Origin: Streptomyces sp. NRRL S-350
Lineage (GTDB): Bacteria; Actinomycetota; Actinomycetes; Streptomycetales; Streptomycetaceae
Direction: 5' to 3'
Assembly (NCBI RefSeq): GCF_000719705.1
Contig: NZ_JOHO01000031.1
Location: 11,382 to 75,381, forward strand
Length of the DNA: 64,000 nucleotides
A model generated the notes under the pieces. It worked only from the letters and a program-made list of their open reading frames with translations, ran no database searches and was not told where the DNA came from. Position numbers and translations under genes: made by a program. Shown here in pieces: positions 36,929 to 45,052 of this stretch; within the stretch, counting starts at the first letter, position 1; each line of letters opens with the position of its first letter.

Positions 36929-37915
36929 ATGCCTCCGCGGACGATCGACCTCGACAGCTACGTGGCGGGTGTCCTCGACGGCTCGCGCGCCTGGATCGCG
37001 CGAGCCGTCACCCTCGTCGAGTCCACCCGGCCCGACCACCGCGCGCTCGCGCAGCAGCTGCTCCAGCGACTGCTCCCGCACGCGGGCGGCGCGGTGCGGG
37101 TCGGCATCACCGGCGTGCCCGGTGTCGGCAAGTCGACCTTCATCGACTCCTTCGGGACGATGCTGACGGGGCTCGGCCACCGGGTCGCGGTACTCGCCGT
37201 CGACCCGACGTCGAGCCGCACCGGCGGCTCCATCCTGGGCGACAAGACCCGGATGGAGCGCCTCGCCGTCGACCCGAACGCCTTCGTCCGCCCGTCGCCC
37301 ACGTCCGGGACGTTGGGCGGGGTCGCCAAGGCCACCCGGGAGTCGATGGTGGTCATGGAGGCAGCGGGCCACGACGTGGTGCTCATCGAGACGGTCGGCG
37401 TCGGCCAGTCCGAGACGGCGGTGGCCGGGATGGTGGACACCTTCCTGCTCCTCAGCCTGGCGCGCACCGGCGACCAGCTGCAGGGCATCAAGAAGGGCGT
37501 CCTGGAACTGGCGGACGTCATCGCCGTCAACAAGGCCGACGGCCCGCACGAACGCGACGCCAAGGCCGCCGCCCGCGAACTCGCGGGCGCGCTGCGACTG
37601 CTGCAGCCCCCGGACGCGGCCTGGACCCCGCCGGTCCTGACCTGCAGCGGCCGCGAGGGCGCAGGCCTCGACGTGCTCTGGGAACGGCTGCAGCAGCACC
37701 GCAAGGTGTTGGACGCCACCGGCGCACTCGCCGCCAAACGCCGCGACCAGCAGGTCGAGTGGACCTGGGCCATGGTCCACGACCAGCTGTTCGCGCGGCT
37801 CCACGAGCACCCCGAAGTGCGGCGACTGGCGACCCGGTTGGAGACCCAGGTCCGGGCCGGCACCCTCCCGGCGGGGCTGGCCGCCCAACAGATCCTGGAC
37901 GCCTTCTTCGGCTGA
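36929..37915 (+). CDS. meaB: MeaB/MMAA-type GTPase, chaperone of methylmalonyl-CoA mutase
   Basis: 328 residues of the G3E GTPase group: Walker A GVPGVGKST (about 62-70), the switch segment DPTSSRTGGSILGDKTRM, ETVGVGQSE and the base-recognition motif NKAD. MeaB protects methylmalonyl-CoA mutase from inactivation and gates cofactor loading. The C-terminal helical arm used in dimerisation is present. It ends the mutA-mutB-meaB operon; a 36-bp palindrome follows. Confidence 0.95.
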   Translation: MPPRTIDLDSYVAGVLDGSRAWIARAVTLVESTRPDHRALAQQLLQRLLPHAGGAVRVGITGVPGVGKSTFIDSFGTMLTGLGHRVAVLAVDPTSSRTGGSILGDKTRMERLAVDPNAFVRPSPTSGTLGGVAKATRESMVVMEAAGHDVVLIETVGVGQSETAVAGMVDTFLLLSLARTGDQLQGIKKGVLELADVIAVNKADGPHERDAKAAARELAGALRLLQPPDAAWTPPVLTCSGREGAGLDVLWERLQQHRKVLDATGALAAKRRDQQVEWTWAMVHDQLFARLHEHPEVRRLATRLETQVRAGTLPAGLAAQQILDAFFG

Positions 37916-37932
37916 CCGCCGCCGTAAGGGCC

Positions 37933-37968
37933 AAGCGCCGTGCCCCGCGTACGCGGGGCACGGCGCTT
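37933..37968. terminator. Perfect 36-bp palindrome after meaB
   Basis: The sequence from aagcgccgtg to cacggcgctt is an exact inverted repeat with 18-base arms and no spacer. It lies between meaB and the convergent deacetylase gene and should act as a bidirectional terminator. Confidence 0.85.
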
Positions 37969-37994
37969 CGACGGTTTCCAGGCGGGGGCGGGCG

Positions 37995-38846
37995 TCACGG
38001 GGTGGTCTGCACCGCGAAGCCGGTGGGGCGGCCCTGGGCCTTCAGCCAGGTGAGCACCTGGTCGAGGGCTTCGACGGTCTGCTGGCGGTCGCCGCCGCCG
38101 TCGTGGAACAGGATGGTCGGGCCGTTGTGGATCTCCTTCTTGACCGTGTCCACGATGGCCGCCGTGCCGGGCTTGTTGAAGTCCTTGGAGTCGATGTTCC
38201 AGCCGAGCGGGCGCATGCCGTTCGCGGCGGCGATGCGCCGGCTGTCGGAGGTGAACGAGCCGCCGGGGGCCCGGTAGTACTGCACGTTGGCGCCGCCCGC
38301 GGCGTCCTCGATCATCTTCTTCGCGTCCAGGATCTCCTTCTCCTGGTAGGCGACGGGCTTCTTGTCCATCGCGGTGTCGTGGTGCACGGTGTGGTCGCAG
38401 AGCCGGTGGCCGGCGGCGACGACCTGCTTGACGAGGTCGGGGTGGGCCTTGGCCTGCGGTCCGATCATGCAGAACGTCGCTGTCACGCCGTGCCGCTTGA
38501 GGATGTCGAGGACCTTCGGGGTCCAGGTGGGGTCGGGGCCGTCGTCGATGGTGATGTTGACGGCGTTGCCTCCGCTCTCGGAGGCGTGGGCTATGCCGTC
38601 GGGTATCCCGCCCGGCTGCTGGGTGCCGCCGTCGCCGCCGCTGCCGGAGCCGTCGTTTCCCTTGCGGCCGTCCCCGCCGGTGCCGTCCGCGGATCCGCCG
38701 TGCTCCTGCGCGGCGTTCGGCCCGGGCGTGTGGTCCGAGTCGGCCAGGGTCGCCACTCCCCAGGCGCCCACCGTCAGAACGACTGCCGCCACCGCGAGGG
38801 CGACCCGGCTGCCGGCCAGGTTCTTCACACGTGCATTCAGGTCCAT
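37995..38846 (-). CDS. Exported polysaccharide deacetylase (NodB domain)
   Basis: 283 residues. An N-terminal membrane anchor (about 15-35) is followed by a Gly/Ser/Asp-rich linker (about 38-85). The NodB catalytic domain begins at about 92: the first motif is TIDDGPD instead of TFDDGPD, the metal His pair is in HTVHHDT, then YRAPGGSFTSDS and LFHDGGGDRQQT. Such enzymes remove N-acetyl groups from peptidoglycan or other amino sugar polymers outside the cell. ATG 38846 follows GGGGGAGCGG. Single gene, convergent with meaB. Confidence 0.88.
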   Translation of the reverse strand: MDLNARVKNLAGSRVALAVAAVVLTVGAWGVATLADSDHTPGPNAAQEHGGSADGTGGDGRKGNDGSGSGGDGGTQQPGGIPDGIAHASESGGNAVNITIDDGPDPTWTPKVLDILKRHGVTATFCMIGPQAKAHPDLVKQVVAAGHRLCDHTVHHDTAMDKKPVAYQEKEILDAKKMIEDAAGGANVQYYRAPGGSFTSDSRRIAAANGMRPLGWNIDSKDFNKPGTAAIVDTVKKEIHNGPTILFHDGGGDRQQTVEALDQVLTWLKAQGRPTGFAVQTTP

Positions 38847-39028
38847 CGACTGACCGCTCCCCCACCTGTCTTCGAGTTTCCGAGGTTCATGACGTGAACC
38901 GGATCGAACGGGTTCCCCGGTTCCCCCGTTCCTGCGGGCGGAGCCCCGGGTGAGGGCGGCCCCCGGGTGAGGGAGGGGCCGGGCCCCGGACCGGCCGAGC
39001 GGGCCGGGGCCGGTTCGGCGGACGGGTG

Positions 39029-39628
39029 TCAGGCAGTGGCGGCGGCGAAGCGGGCCGAGACGTCCTGCCAGTTGACGACGTCCCACAGGCGGGTGACGTA
39101 GTCGGGGCGGACGTTGCGGTACTGCAGGTAGTAGGCGTGCTCCCAGGCGTCGAACGCGAGCAGCGGGGTGGTGCCCTGGCCCACGTTGCCGTGGTGGTCG
39201 TAGACCTGTTCCACGATCAGGCGCCGGCCCAGCGGCTCCCAGGAGAGGATGCCCCAGCCGGAGCCCTGGACGCCGGTGGTGGCGTTCGTCAGCTGCTTCT
39301 TGAAGGCCTCGAAGCTGCCGAAGTGCTCGGTGATCGCGTCGGCCAGTTCGCCCTCGGGGCGGTCGCCGCCCTCCGGGGAGAGGTTCTGCCAGAACAGGGA
39401 GTGCAGGACGTGGCCGGACAGGTGGAAGGCGAACGTCTTCTGCAGGCCGACCAGGCCGCCGAACTGTTCCTTGTCGCGCGCCTCGGCGAGCTGCTCCAGG
39501 GTGTCGTTCGCGCCCTTGACGTAGGCGGCGTGGTGCTTGGAATGGTGCAGCTCCAGGATCTCGGCGGACATGGCCCGCTCGAGCGCGGAGTAGTCGTACG
39601 GGAGGTCGGGAAGCGAGTAGGTGCCCAT
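39029..39628 (-). CDS. sodF: Iron superoxide dismutase
   Basis: 199 residues. The Fe/Mn-SOD signature is intact: His ligands in [12 protein letters not shown] and [12 protein letters not shown], then [11 protein letters not shown] with the Asp and last His. Residues such as GSGWGILSW fit the iron-type enzymes of Streptomyces (SodF). In S. coelicolor sodF is repressed by the nickel-responsive Nur when nickel allows the NiSOD to take over; a matching site lies upstream here (39686-39702). ATG 39628 has GAAAGGGG upstream. A NiSOD gene would be expected elsewhere in the genome. Confidence 0.92.
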   Translation of the reverse strand: MGTYSLPDLPYDYSALERAMSAEILELHHSKHHAAYVKGANDTLEQLAEARDKEQFGGLVGLQKTFAFHLSGHVLHSLFWQNLSPEGGDRPEGELADAITEHFGSFEAFKKQLTNATTGVQGSGWGILSWEPLGRRLIVEQVYDHHGNVGQGTTPLLAFDAWEHAYYLQYRNVRPDYVTRLWDVVNWQDVSARFAAATA

Positions 39629-39685
39629 CAGGACACGGCCCCTTTCGGCAGGTCGGACAACGGTGATCGTGTCGGGACAACACTA

Positions 39686-39702
39686 TTGCGTATGACTTGC
39701 AA
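39686..39702. promoter_or_regulatory. Nur-box-like operator of the Fe-SOD gene
   Basis: On the minus strand the site reads TTGCAA-GTCAT-ACGCAA, close to the published Streptomyces Nur box tTGCaa-N5-ttGCAA. It lies 58 bases upstream of the sodF start, in the promoter region. Confidence 0.7.
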
Positions 39703-39769
39703 GAGCGAAGCATCTGCTCCTGCTTATTCCCTACGTCACACCGGCCGTTCGCCCGGCACCGCGAGGCCT

Positions 39770-39862
39770 GACGAGATCGAGGCCTGACGGGCACGACCCC
39801 TGTCGGGCTCGAGACCTGACGGACTCGAGGCCTGACGGGTTCAAGCCTGACGAGCTTTCCGC
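39770..39862. repeat. Degenerate cctgacg repeats upstream of the collagenase gene
   Basis: Five imperfect copies of a 18-21 base word containing gacctgacg or gcctgacg with tcgag between them. The region also serves as the end of the sodF promoter area; no gene is seen. Confidence 0.7.
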
Positions 39863-39973
39863 TTCCGGGGGCTTCCCGCCGTCACCCTTCATGTGCCATT
39901 TTACATGTCACACATTGGAGCGGTCGTGTCCCCGAAACGCACGACCACTACCGGCCCCGGAGGCCCCCACCCC

Positions 39974-42229
39974 ATGCGTCCCTTCCGGATAGCGAAGGCG
40001 AACGCGCGCAGAGTCCCTGCGCTCGGCGCCGCCTTCTTCCTCGCCCTCGGACTCTTCTCCCCCCAGGCCCACGCCGCGGACCAGCCGTCGGCCCCCGCCC
40101 CCACCCCCAAGGCCGCCGCACCGCGCGCGATCCCCGTACCGAAGTCCCCCGACACGCCCGAGGACGCCCGACCGCTCGCCTCGGACCCGAGGGCCAAGGC
40201 CACCGCCCCGACGGCGGGCAGCACCGTCGGCGCCGCCAAGGCCCCCAGACAACTCGCCGCCGGCGCCTGCGACGTGTCCGCCTTCACCGGCAACTCCGGC
40301 GCCGCGCTGGTCCAGCAGGTCAAGTCGGCCGGACTCGACTGCGTCAACTCGCTGTTCACCCTCACCGGCAACGACGCCAGGGGCGCCTTCGCCGAGGCCC
40401 AGATGACGAGCGTCGCCGACGCCCTCCGCGACGTCTCCGCCGCCTACCCCGGCGACGACTCCACCGCCGCCGGGCAGTTGGTGGTCTACCTCCGCGCCGG
40501 GTACTACGTGCAGTGGTACCACCCGGACGTCGTCGGCACGTACGGCGCCACCCTGCAGACCGCCATCCGCGGCGCGCTGGACGGCTTCTTCGCCGCCCCG
40601 CACAGCAAGGACGTCACCGAGGCCAACGGCGCCACCCTCGCCGAGGCCGTCACCCTGATCGACAGCGCCCAGGAGAACGCCCGCTACACCGGCGTCGTCA
40701 AGCGCCTGCTCGACGGCTACTCCGGCGCCTGGACCGGCTCGATGGCCACCGCCGTCGCCAACACCGAGACCGTCATCTCCCGCGGTTTCGACCTGCCCGC
40801 CTTCGTCGCCGCCCTCCAGGCGGACCCCGGCTTCGCCACCTCCCTGGCCTCCTTCGTCACCCGCAACAGCTCCCAGCTCACCGGCTCGGACCCGGTGACG
40901 GGCATCGGCATCCAGATCGGCAACCTGCTCGCCAACGACGCCACCAAGGCCCAGGGCCGCCCGATCGTCAAGGACCTGGTCAACCGCTACCCACTGGTCG
41001 GCAACACCGGTCCGCTCACCATGAACCTGGTCTGGTTCGCGGAGAACAAGGACGCGGGCAACTGCGCCTACTACGGCACCTGCGACCTGCCCACCCGGCT
41101 CGTCCCGCTCGTGCTCACCGTCGACCACACCTGCAACGCCGGCCTGCGCATCCGCGCCCAGGACATGACCGCGCAGCAGCTCGCCGACACCTGCAACAGC
41201 CTCATCAACGAGGACGCGTTCTTCCACGGCGTGGTCAAGGACAGCGGACCGGTCGCGAACGACGGCAACAGCAGCCTCGAGGTCGTCGTCTTCGACGACT
41301 ACTACAACTACAGCCTCTACGCCTGGGAGATGTACCACATCGCCGTGGACAACGGCGGCATGTACGAGGAGGGCGACCCGTCCAAGGTCGGCAACCAGGC
41401 CCGGTTCATCGCCCACGAGGCCTCCTGGCTGCGCCCCCAGTTCCAGATCTGGAACCTCAACCACGAGTACACCCACTACCTCGACGGCCGCTACGACTTC
41501 TACGGCGACTTCGACGCCGGCATGACCACCCCGACCGTCTGGTGGGTCGAGGGCCTCGCCGAGTACATCTCGTACAGCTACCGGGGCGTCCACTACGACG
41601 ACGCCGTCACCCAGGCGGGCAAGGGCACCTACGCGCTCAGCGCGCTCTTCGACAACACCTACGACAACTCCGACTCCACCAGGATCTACAACTGGGGCTA
41701 CCTGGCGGTGCGTTACATGCTCCAGTCGCACCCGCAGGACGTGACGGCGCTGCTCGGCAAGTACCGCGTGGGCGACTGGAACGGCGCCCGCGCCCTGCTC
41801 AAGACCACCATCGGCACCGCGTACGACGCCGACTTCGCCGGCTGGCTCAAGGCGTGCGCCGCCGACGACTGCGGCTCGCTGCCCGCCGACCGGGCCCCCC
41901 TGTGCACCGCCGCCGACACCCGGCAGTTCGACAAGGACTGCCGCCGCGACGGCGTGGCCGCCACCACCGGGAACTACAGCTACAGCTTCCTGAACCTGCC
42001 CGCGGGCGTGAAGCAGCTGACCATCACCACCAGCGGCGGCACCGGCAACGCCGACCTCTACTACAACGGCAGCACCTGGGCCACCACCGGCTCGTACCAG
42101 GCCGCGTCCACCGGCAGCGGCAACGGCGAGAGCGTCACCATCACCAACCCGCCGTCCGGCTGGGTGTACTTCAGCCTCTTCGGCCGGCAGGGCTTCGACG
42201 GCGTCACCGTCACCACGACCTACAACTGA
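39974..42229 (+). CDS. Secreted M9 family collagenase
   Basis: 751 residues with a signal peptide (about 1-34, cleavage after AHA). The activator part (about 80-380) precedes the peptidase part with zinc motif HEYTH at 497-501 and the third ligand Glu in VEGLAEYISYSY. A C-terminal pre-peptidase-type (PPC) beta domain (about 660-751; LNLPAGVKQLTITTSGGTGN) is present; no PKD domain is seen. It should degrade collagen-like or gelatin substrates outside the cell. ATG 39974 after CCGGAGG is preferred; GTG 39925 or an upstream ATG is possible. Confidence 0.9.
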   Translation: MRPFRIAKANARRVPALGAAFFLALGLFSPQAHAADQPSAPAPTPKAAAPRAIPVPKSPDTPEDARPLASDPRAKATAPTAGSTVGAAKAPRQLAAGACDVSAFTGNSGAALVQQVKSAGLDCVNSLFTLTGNDARGAFAEAQMTSVADALRDVSAAYPGDDSTAAGQLVVYLRAGYYVQWYHPDVVGTYGATLQTAIRGALDGFFAAPHSKDVTEANGATLAEAVTLIDSAQENARYTGVVKRLLDGYSGAWTGSMATAVANTETVISRGFDLPAFVAALQADPGFATSLASFVTRNSSQLTGSDPVTGIGIQIGNLLANDATKAQGRPIVKDLVNRYPLVGNTGPLTMNLVWFAENKDAGNCAYYGTCDLPTRLVPLVLTVDHTCNAGLRIRAQDMTAQQLADTCNSLINEDAFFHGVVKDSGPVANDGNSSLEVVVFDDYYNYSLYAWEMYHIAVDNGGMYEEGDPSKVGNQARFIAHEASWLRPQFQIWNLNHEYTHYLDGRYDFYGDFDAGMTTPTVWWVEGLAEYISYSYRGVHYDDAVTQAGKGTYALSALFDNTYDNSDSTRIYNWGYLAVRYMLQSHPQDVTALLGKYRVGDWNGARALLKTTIGTAYDADFAGWLKACAADDCGSLPADRAPLCTAADTRQFDKDCRRDGVAATTGNYSYSFLNLPAGVKQLTITTSGGTGNADLYYNGSTWATTGSYQAASTGSGNGESVTITNPPSGWVYFSLFGRQGFDGVTVTTTYN

Positions 42230-42269
42230 CCGGCTGACCGGCTCGGCAACCGGGCCGCCCGTACGGACC

Positions 42270-42299
42270 GGAGGGCCCCGCGGCGACGCGGGGCCCTCC
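42270..42299. terminator. Terminator after the collagenase gene
   Basis: A perfect 13-bp stem, ggagggccccgcg (42270-42282) and cgcggggccctcc (42287-42299), with loop gcga. Confidence 0.8.
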
Positions 42300-42560
42300 G
42301 CCGTTCCCGCGCACGGTTGCACCGCCTCACGACTCCACCCCGCGTGGAACGGGGTTATAACGATCCGCTCACCAATTGCGCCGTTAACGTTGCGCAGAAA
42401 TTCGATCAATGTTGTCCGGGGGGTGTCAGGAACAGCCTCCTTCGGTTAGGGTCCTGAACCAGACGAAGCGGTTCGGGTTCCATTGCCGGAATTCCGGATC
42501 CGCCGACCCGACAGGGCAGGCCGGTTCGGCGCTGCCCATTATCACGGAATGGAGACAGCC
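42300..42560 (+). promoter_or_regulatory. Upstream region of the P450-type RiPP precursor
   Basis: No gene. The patch 42350-42415 is AT-rich for this genome and holds the perfect palindrome CGTTAACG (42382-42389) flanked on each side by TTGCGC, a plausible regulator site. The promoter is probably here or near the GTTAGGGT at 42445, but hexamers are not clear enough to place it. Confidence 0.45.
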
Positions 42561-42644
42561 ATGAAGATGATCAAGGCGATCGCCAAGAAGTTCAAGCGCA
42601 ACGAGGACCTCTCGGCCCACGCGTGGGTCCTGCACGTCATCTGA
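42561..42644 (+). CDS. Candidate RiPP precursor peptide for the adjacent P450
   Basis: A 27-residue peptide, MKMIKAIAKKFKRNEDLSAH followed by AWVLHVI, starts at ATG 42561 after a good ribosome site (GGAG at 42551-42554). The first 13 residues are a basic amphipathic leader; NEDLSAH may be a recognition and cleavage segment; the C-terminal tail holds one Trp and one His separated by two residues. Tiny basic-leader peptides with an aromatic tail directly before a P450 are the hallmark of P450-modified RiPPs (biarylitides, cittilins, tryptorubin-type). Core boundaries and product are inferred. Confidence 0.75.
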   Translation: MKMIKAIAKKFKRNEDLSAHAWVLHVI

Positions 42645-42654
42645 TGCGCCACCG

Positions 42655-42695
42655 TCGGCGGGGGGCGCAGCCGTGCTGACGCCCCTCGCCGGCGC
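42655..42695 (+). terminator. Attenuator-like hairpin between precursor and P450 genes
   Basis: GC-rich complementary stretches ggcggggggcg and cgcccctcgcc enclose a loop of about 12 bases, with one bulge. A partial terminator here would give more precursor than enzyme. Confidence 0.5.
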
Positions 42696-42742
42696 CACCC
42701 GGAACCGCATTTCACCGCCATTCCGATAAAGGCTGGATTCCC

Positions 42743-43831
42743 GTGGAAGAAGTGGAAGAAACGGCGCCGGCAGCACTGCGCGACCATTCCGTCGTCTATG
42801 CCCCGAGGATCCGGGACCTGCTCGCCCGGAATGGGAAGGTATTCCGGATCGACGCCACCACGGTCGGCGTCTCCCACTGCGACCTGATGGCCGAGATCGT
42901 CGCGGCGCGCCCCGTGCTGCCCACCGAGCGCTCGGTCTACAAGCCCGCCGCGGGCGCCGAGATCCCCCACGACAGCGCGACCCGGACCATCCGCGCGCTG
43001 GGGCAGGACGTGACGGCGGCCATCCGTACGCCACCGCCCCCGACCCGCGCACTGTCCGGCGCCTGGCCCTACGCGGCCACCTCCTACCTGCGCCGGTGGC
43101 TCTACTCCTCCGATCCCCTGCCGCTCTCCCTGCTGTCGAAACGCGGCGTCACCCGCTCCGACGCGCTCTCCCGGATCGTCGACCGCGCCGTCACCATCTG
43201 GCCGGGATCCGAGGCGGCGGGCAGGTCGACCGCGCTGGCCGAGCTGATCCGCGGCGCCTCCGACCCGCTGGACCGGAAGCAGGCCATCGCGATGTACCGG
43301 CGCGCGAGCGCCACCCTCTGCGACGGCGTGGCCGCCCTGGCCGGCAACGCCCTGTGGCTCCTGCGGCAGGAACAGGAACGGGACGGAGCGCGGACGCCGG
43401 ACCGGCAGACACCCCGCGCCGACCTCACCGCCGTCCTCTGGGAGACCCTGCGGCTGCTCCCGCCCGCGTGGATGCTGTGGCGCAACGGCGGCGACGCGTA
43501 CACCGGCCTGCACCCCGAGATCCGCCCCGAGGACAACGTGGCGCTCCTCCCGCTCCTGATGCACCGCCACCCCGACTACTGGCAGGATCCGCTGGAATTC
43601 CGGCCCGAACGGTGGAGCGGCGTGGCGGACCCGGAGAAGACGCCCGCGTTCATGCCGTTCGGGTTCGACGGCGCCCGCTGCTGGGCCAAGCACCTGGTCG
43701 TCCCCCTGGCCGAACGCCTGCTGGCCACTGCCCTCGACGACGGTCTCGTCATCCGCAGCCCGCGCCAGGACGCGCCCGTGCCGCTGCGCTCCCTGCTCTC
43801 CGTACGGTTCGAGGCGTCCGTCGGCGCGTGA
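42743..43831 (+). CDS. Cytochrome P450, RiPP-modifying type
   Basis: 362 residues from GTG 42743, about 40 shorter than typical bacterial P450s. ExxR is ETLR (234-237), the PERF-like segment is FRPERW, and the heme Cys is C313 in FGFDGARCWAK, where the usual Arg/His and Gly positions around Cys are altered. The I-helix lacks the usual AGxxT acid-alcohol pair (it reads CDGVAALAGN). These deviations are common in enzymes acting on peptides and catalysing radical cross-links rather than hydroxylation. It sits 98 bases after the precursor gene and just before a JmjC-like gene. Confidence 0.85.
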   Translation: MEEVEETAPAALRDHSVVYAPRIRDLLARNGKVFRIDATTVGVSHCDLMAEIVAARPVLPTERSVYKPAAGAEIPHDSATRTIRALGQDVTAAIRTPPPPTRALSGAWPYAATSYLRRWLYSSDPLPLSLLSKRGVTRSDALSRIVDRAVTIWPGSEAAGRSTALAELIRGASDPLDRKQAIAMYRRASATLCDGVAALAGNALWLLRQEQERDGARTPDRQTPRADLTAVLWETLRLLPPAWMLWRNGGDAYTGLHPEIRPEDNVALLPLLMHRHPDYWQDPLEFRPERWSGVADPEKTPAFMPFGFDGARCWAKHLVVPLAERLLATALDDGLVIRSPRQDAPVPLRSLLSVRFEASVGA

Positions 43832-43908
43832 GCGCACCGGCGGTACGCACCGCGCAGTCCGACGCCACCCGCCCGACCCCCGCACACAGGACACCCCCGG
43901 GACACGCC

Positions 43909-44916
43909 ATGGAATCGCCCACGCTCGCCGACTGGGTCGGCGACCTCGACCGCTTCGGCCACCGCCAGTGGCAGCGCGAGCCCGCGGTCTTCACACCGGG
44001 GCGGGCCGCCTCCCCGTTCGACCTCGGCGAACTGGACGCCGCCTTCGACAGCGGGCTGCTGCGCGCCCCCTACCTGGAGATGGTCCGCTCCGACAAGGTC
44101 GTCGTCCCGCCCGACGCCTACACCACGTCGCGCGTGGTCAACGGCGTGGCGCACGACGGCTTCGCCGACCGCGCGAAGGTCATCGCCCGCCTGCGGGCCG
44201 GGGCGACGCTGCTGCTGCGCTGCGTCGACCAGTGGCACCGCCCGACGGGCGAGTTGGCGGCCCGGCTGGCCGAGGAACTCGACCGGCGCGTGGAGGCGTT
44301 CTTCTTCCTCACGCCTGCCGGCGCTCAGGGGCTCGCGGTGCACCGCGACGACGCCGACGTCTTCGTCCTCCAGGCGGCCGGCCGCAAGACCTGGTACGTC
44401 CACGACGCTCCGGCGGTGGCGGACTGGTCGCTGGGCGAGCTCCCGGACGACGAACGTTCGCCGCGGCTCCTCCAGCACGTCCTCGAACCCGGCGACGTGC
44501 TCTACGTCCCGCGCGGCTTCGCGCACCGGGCGGTGGGCGCCGCCGGGCTCTCCGCCCACCTGTCGCTGACGGTCCGCGACCTCTCGCTGCAGGACCTGCG
44601 GACGGCCCTCGGACAGCGGCTGGCCGAAGGGCTCGCCCTCCCGGCCCGCCCGCTGGGCGAGGCCGCGATCGCCGACGCCTGCGCCGCGCTCCTCGACCAT
44701 GCCCGGGCGGAGCTGGACACGACCGAACCGAAGGACCTGCTGGCGTCCGCCCGAGCGGCCGAGGCTCGGCGGCGGCTCGCGCCCACGGAGGCGGAGACGT
44801 TCGCCGAGGCGGCCCGCACCTGGGAGGACACCGCGCACGGCACCGGGCCCGCCGGGCTGGCGGCCGTCGGCCGCACCTGGCGCAGGCTGCGCGAAGCGGC
44901 CCGCCCGGCGAACTGA
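43909..44916 (+). CDS. JmjC/cupin 2-oxoglutarate-Fe(II) dioxygenase
   Basis: 335 residues, with the JmjC fold of the ribosomal-protein/peptide hydroxylase type. The facial triad is visible as H145, D147 (VHRDDADVF) and H206 (PRGFAHRAV), with KTWYV after the first pair as in 2-oxoglutarate binding. The C-terminal part is helical, as in ROXA-like enzymes. In a RiPP locus it would hydroxylate a residue of the peptide. ATG 43909 is preferred; an in-frame GTG at 43828 overlapping the P450 stop is an alternative that would couple translation. Confidence 0.8.
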   Translation: MESPTLADWVGDLDRFGHRQWQREPAVFTPGRAASPFDLGELDAAFDSGLLRAPYLEMVRSDKVVVPPDAYTTSRVVNGVAHDGFADRAKVIARLRAGATLLLRCVDQWHRPTGELAARLAEELDRRVEAFFFLTPAGAQGLAVHRDDADVFVLQAAGRKTWYVHDAPAVADWSLGELPDDERSPRLLQHVLEPGDVLYVPRGFAHRAVGAAGLSAHLSLTVRDLSLQDLRTALGQRLAEGLALPARPLGEAAIADACAALLDHARAELDTTEPKDLLASARAAEARRRLAPTEAETFAEAARTWEDTAHGTGPAGLAAVGRTWRRLREAARPAN

Positions 44917-44973
44917 CGACCCCGGGCGCCGGCCGGGAGGGCCGGAGGGCCCCGGGGCTGCCATAGCACCGGC

Positions 44974-45005
44974 CTCCGGTTCTCCGGTTCTCCGGTTCTC
45001 CGGTT
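44974..45005. repeat. Four tandem 8-bp repeats between converging RiPP loci
   Basis: Four copies of ctccggtt lie between the JmjC stop and the end of the convergent ABC gene. No strong terminator hairpin is seen there. Confidence 0.9.
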
Positions 45006-45052
45006 CTCCCGGCCGCCCGCCCCTCGGGCTCTCCGGCGCGATCACCCGCCCG

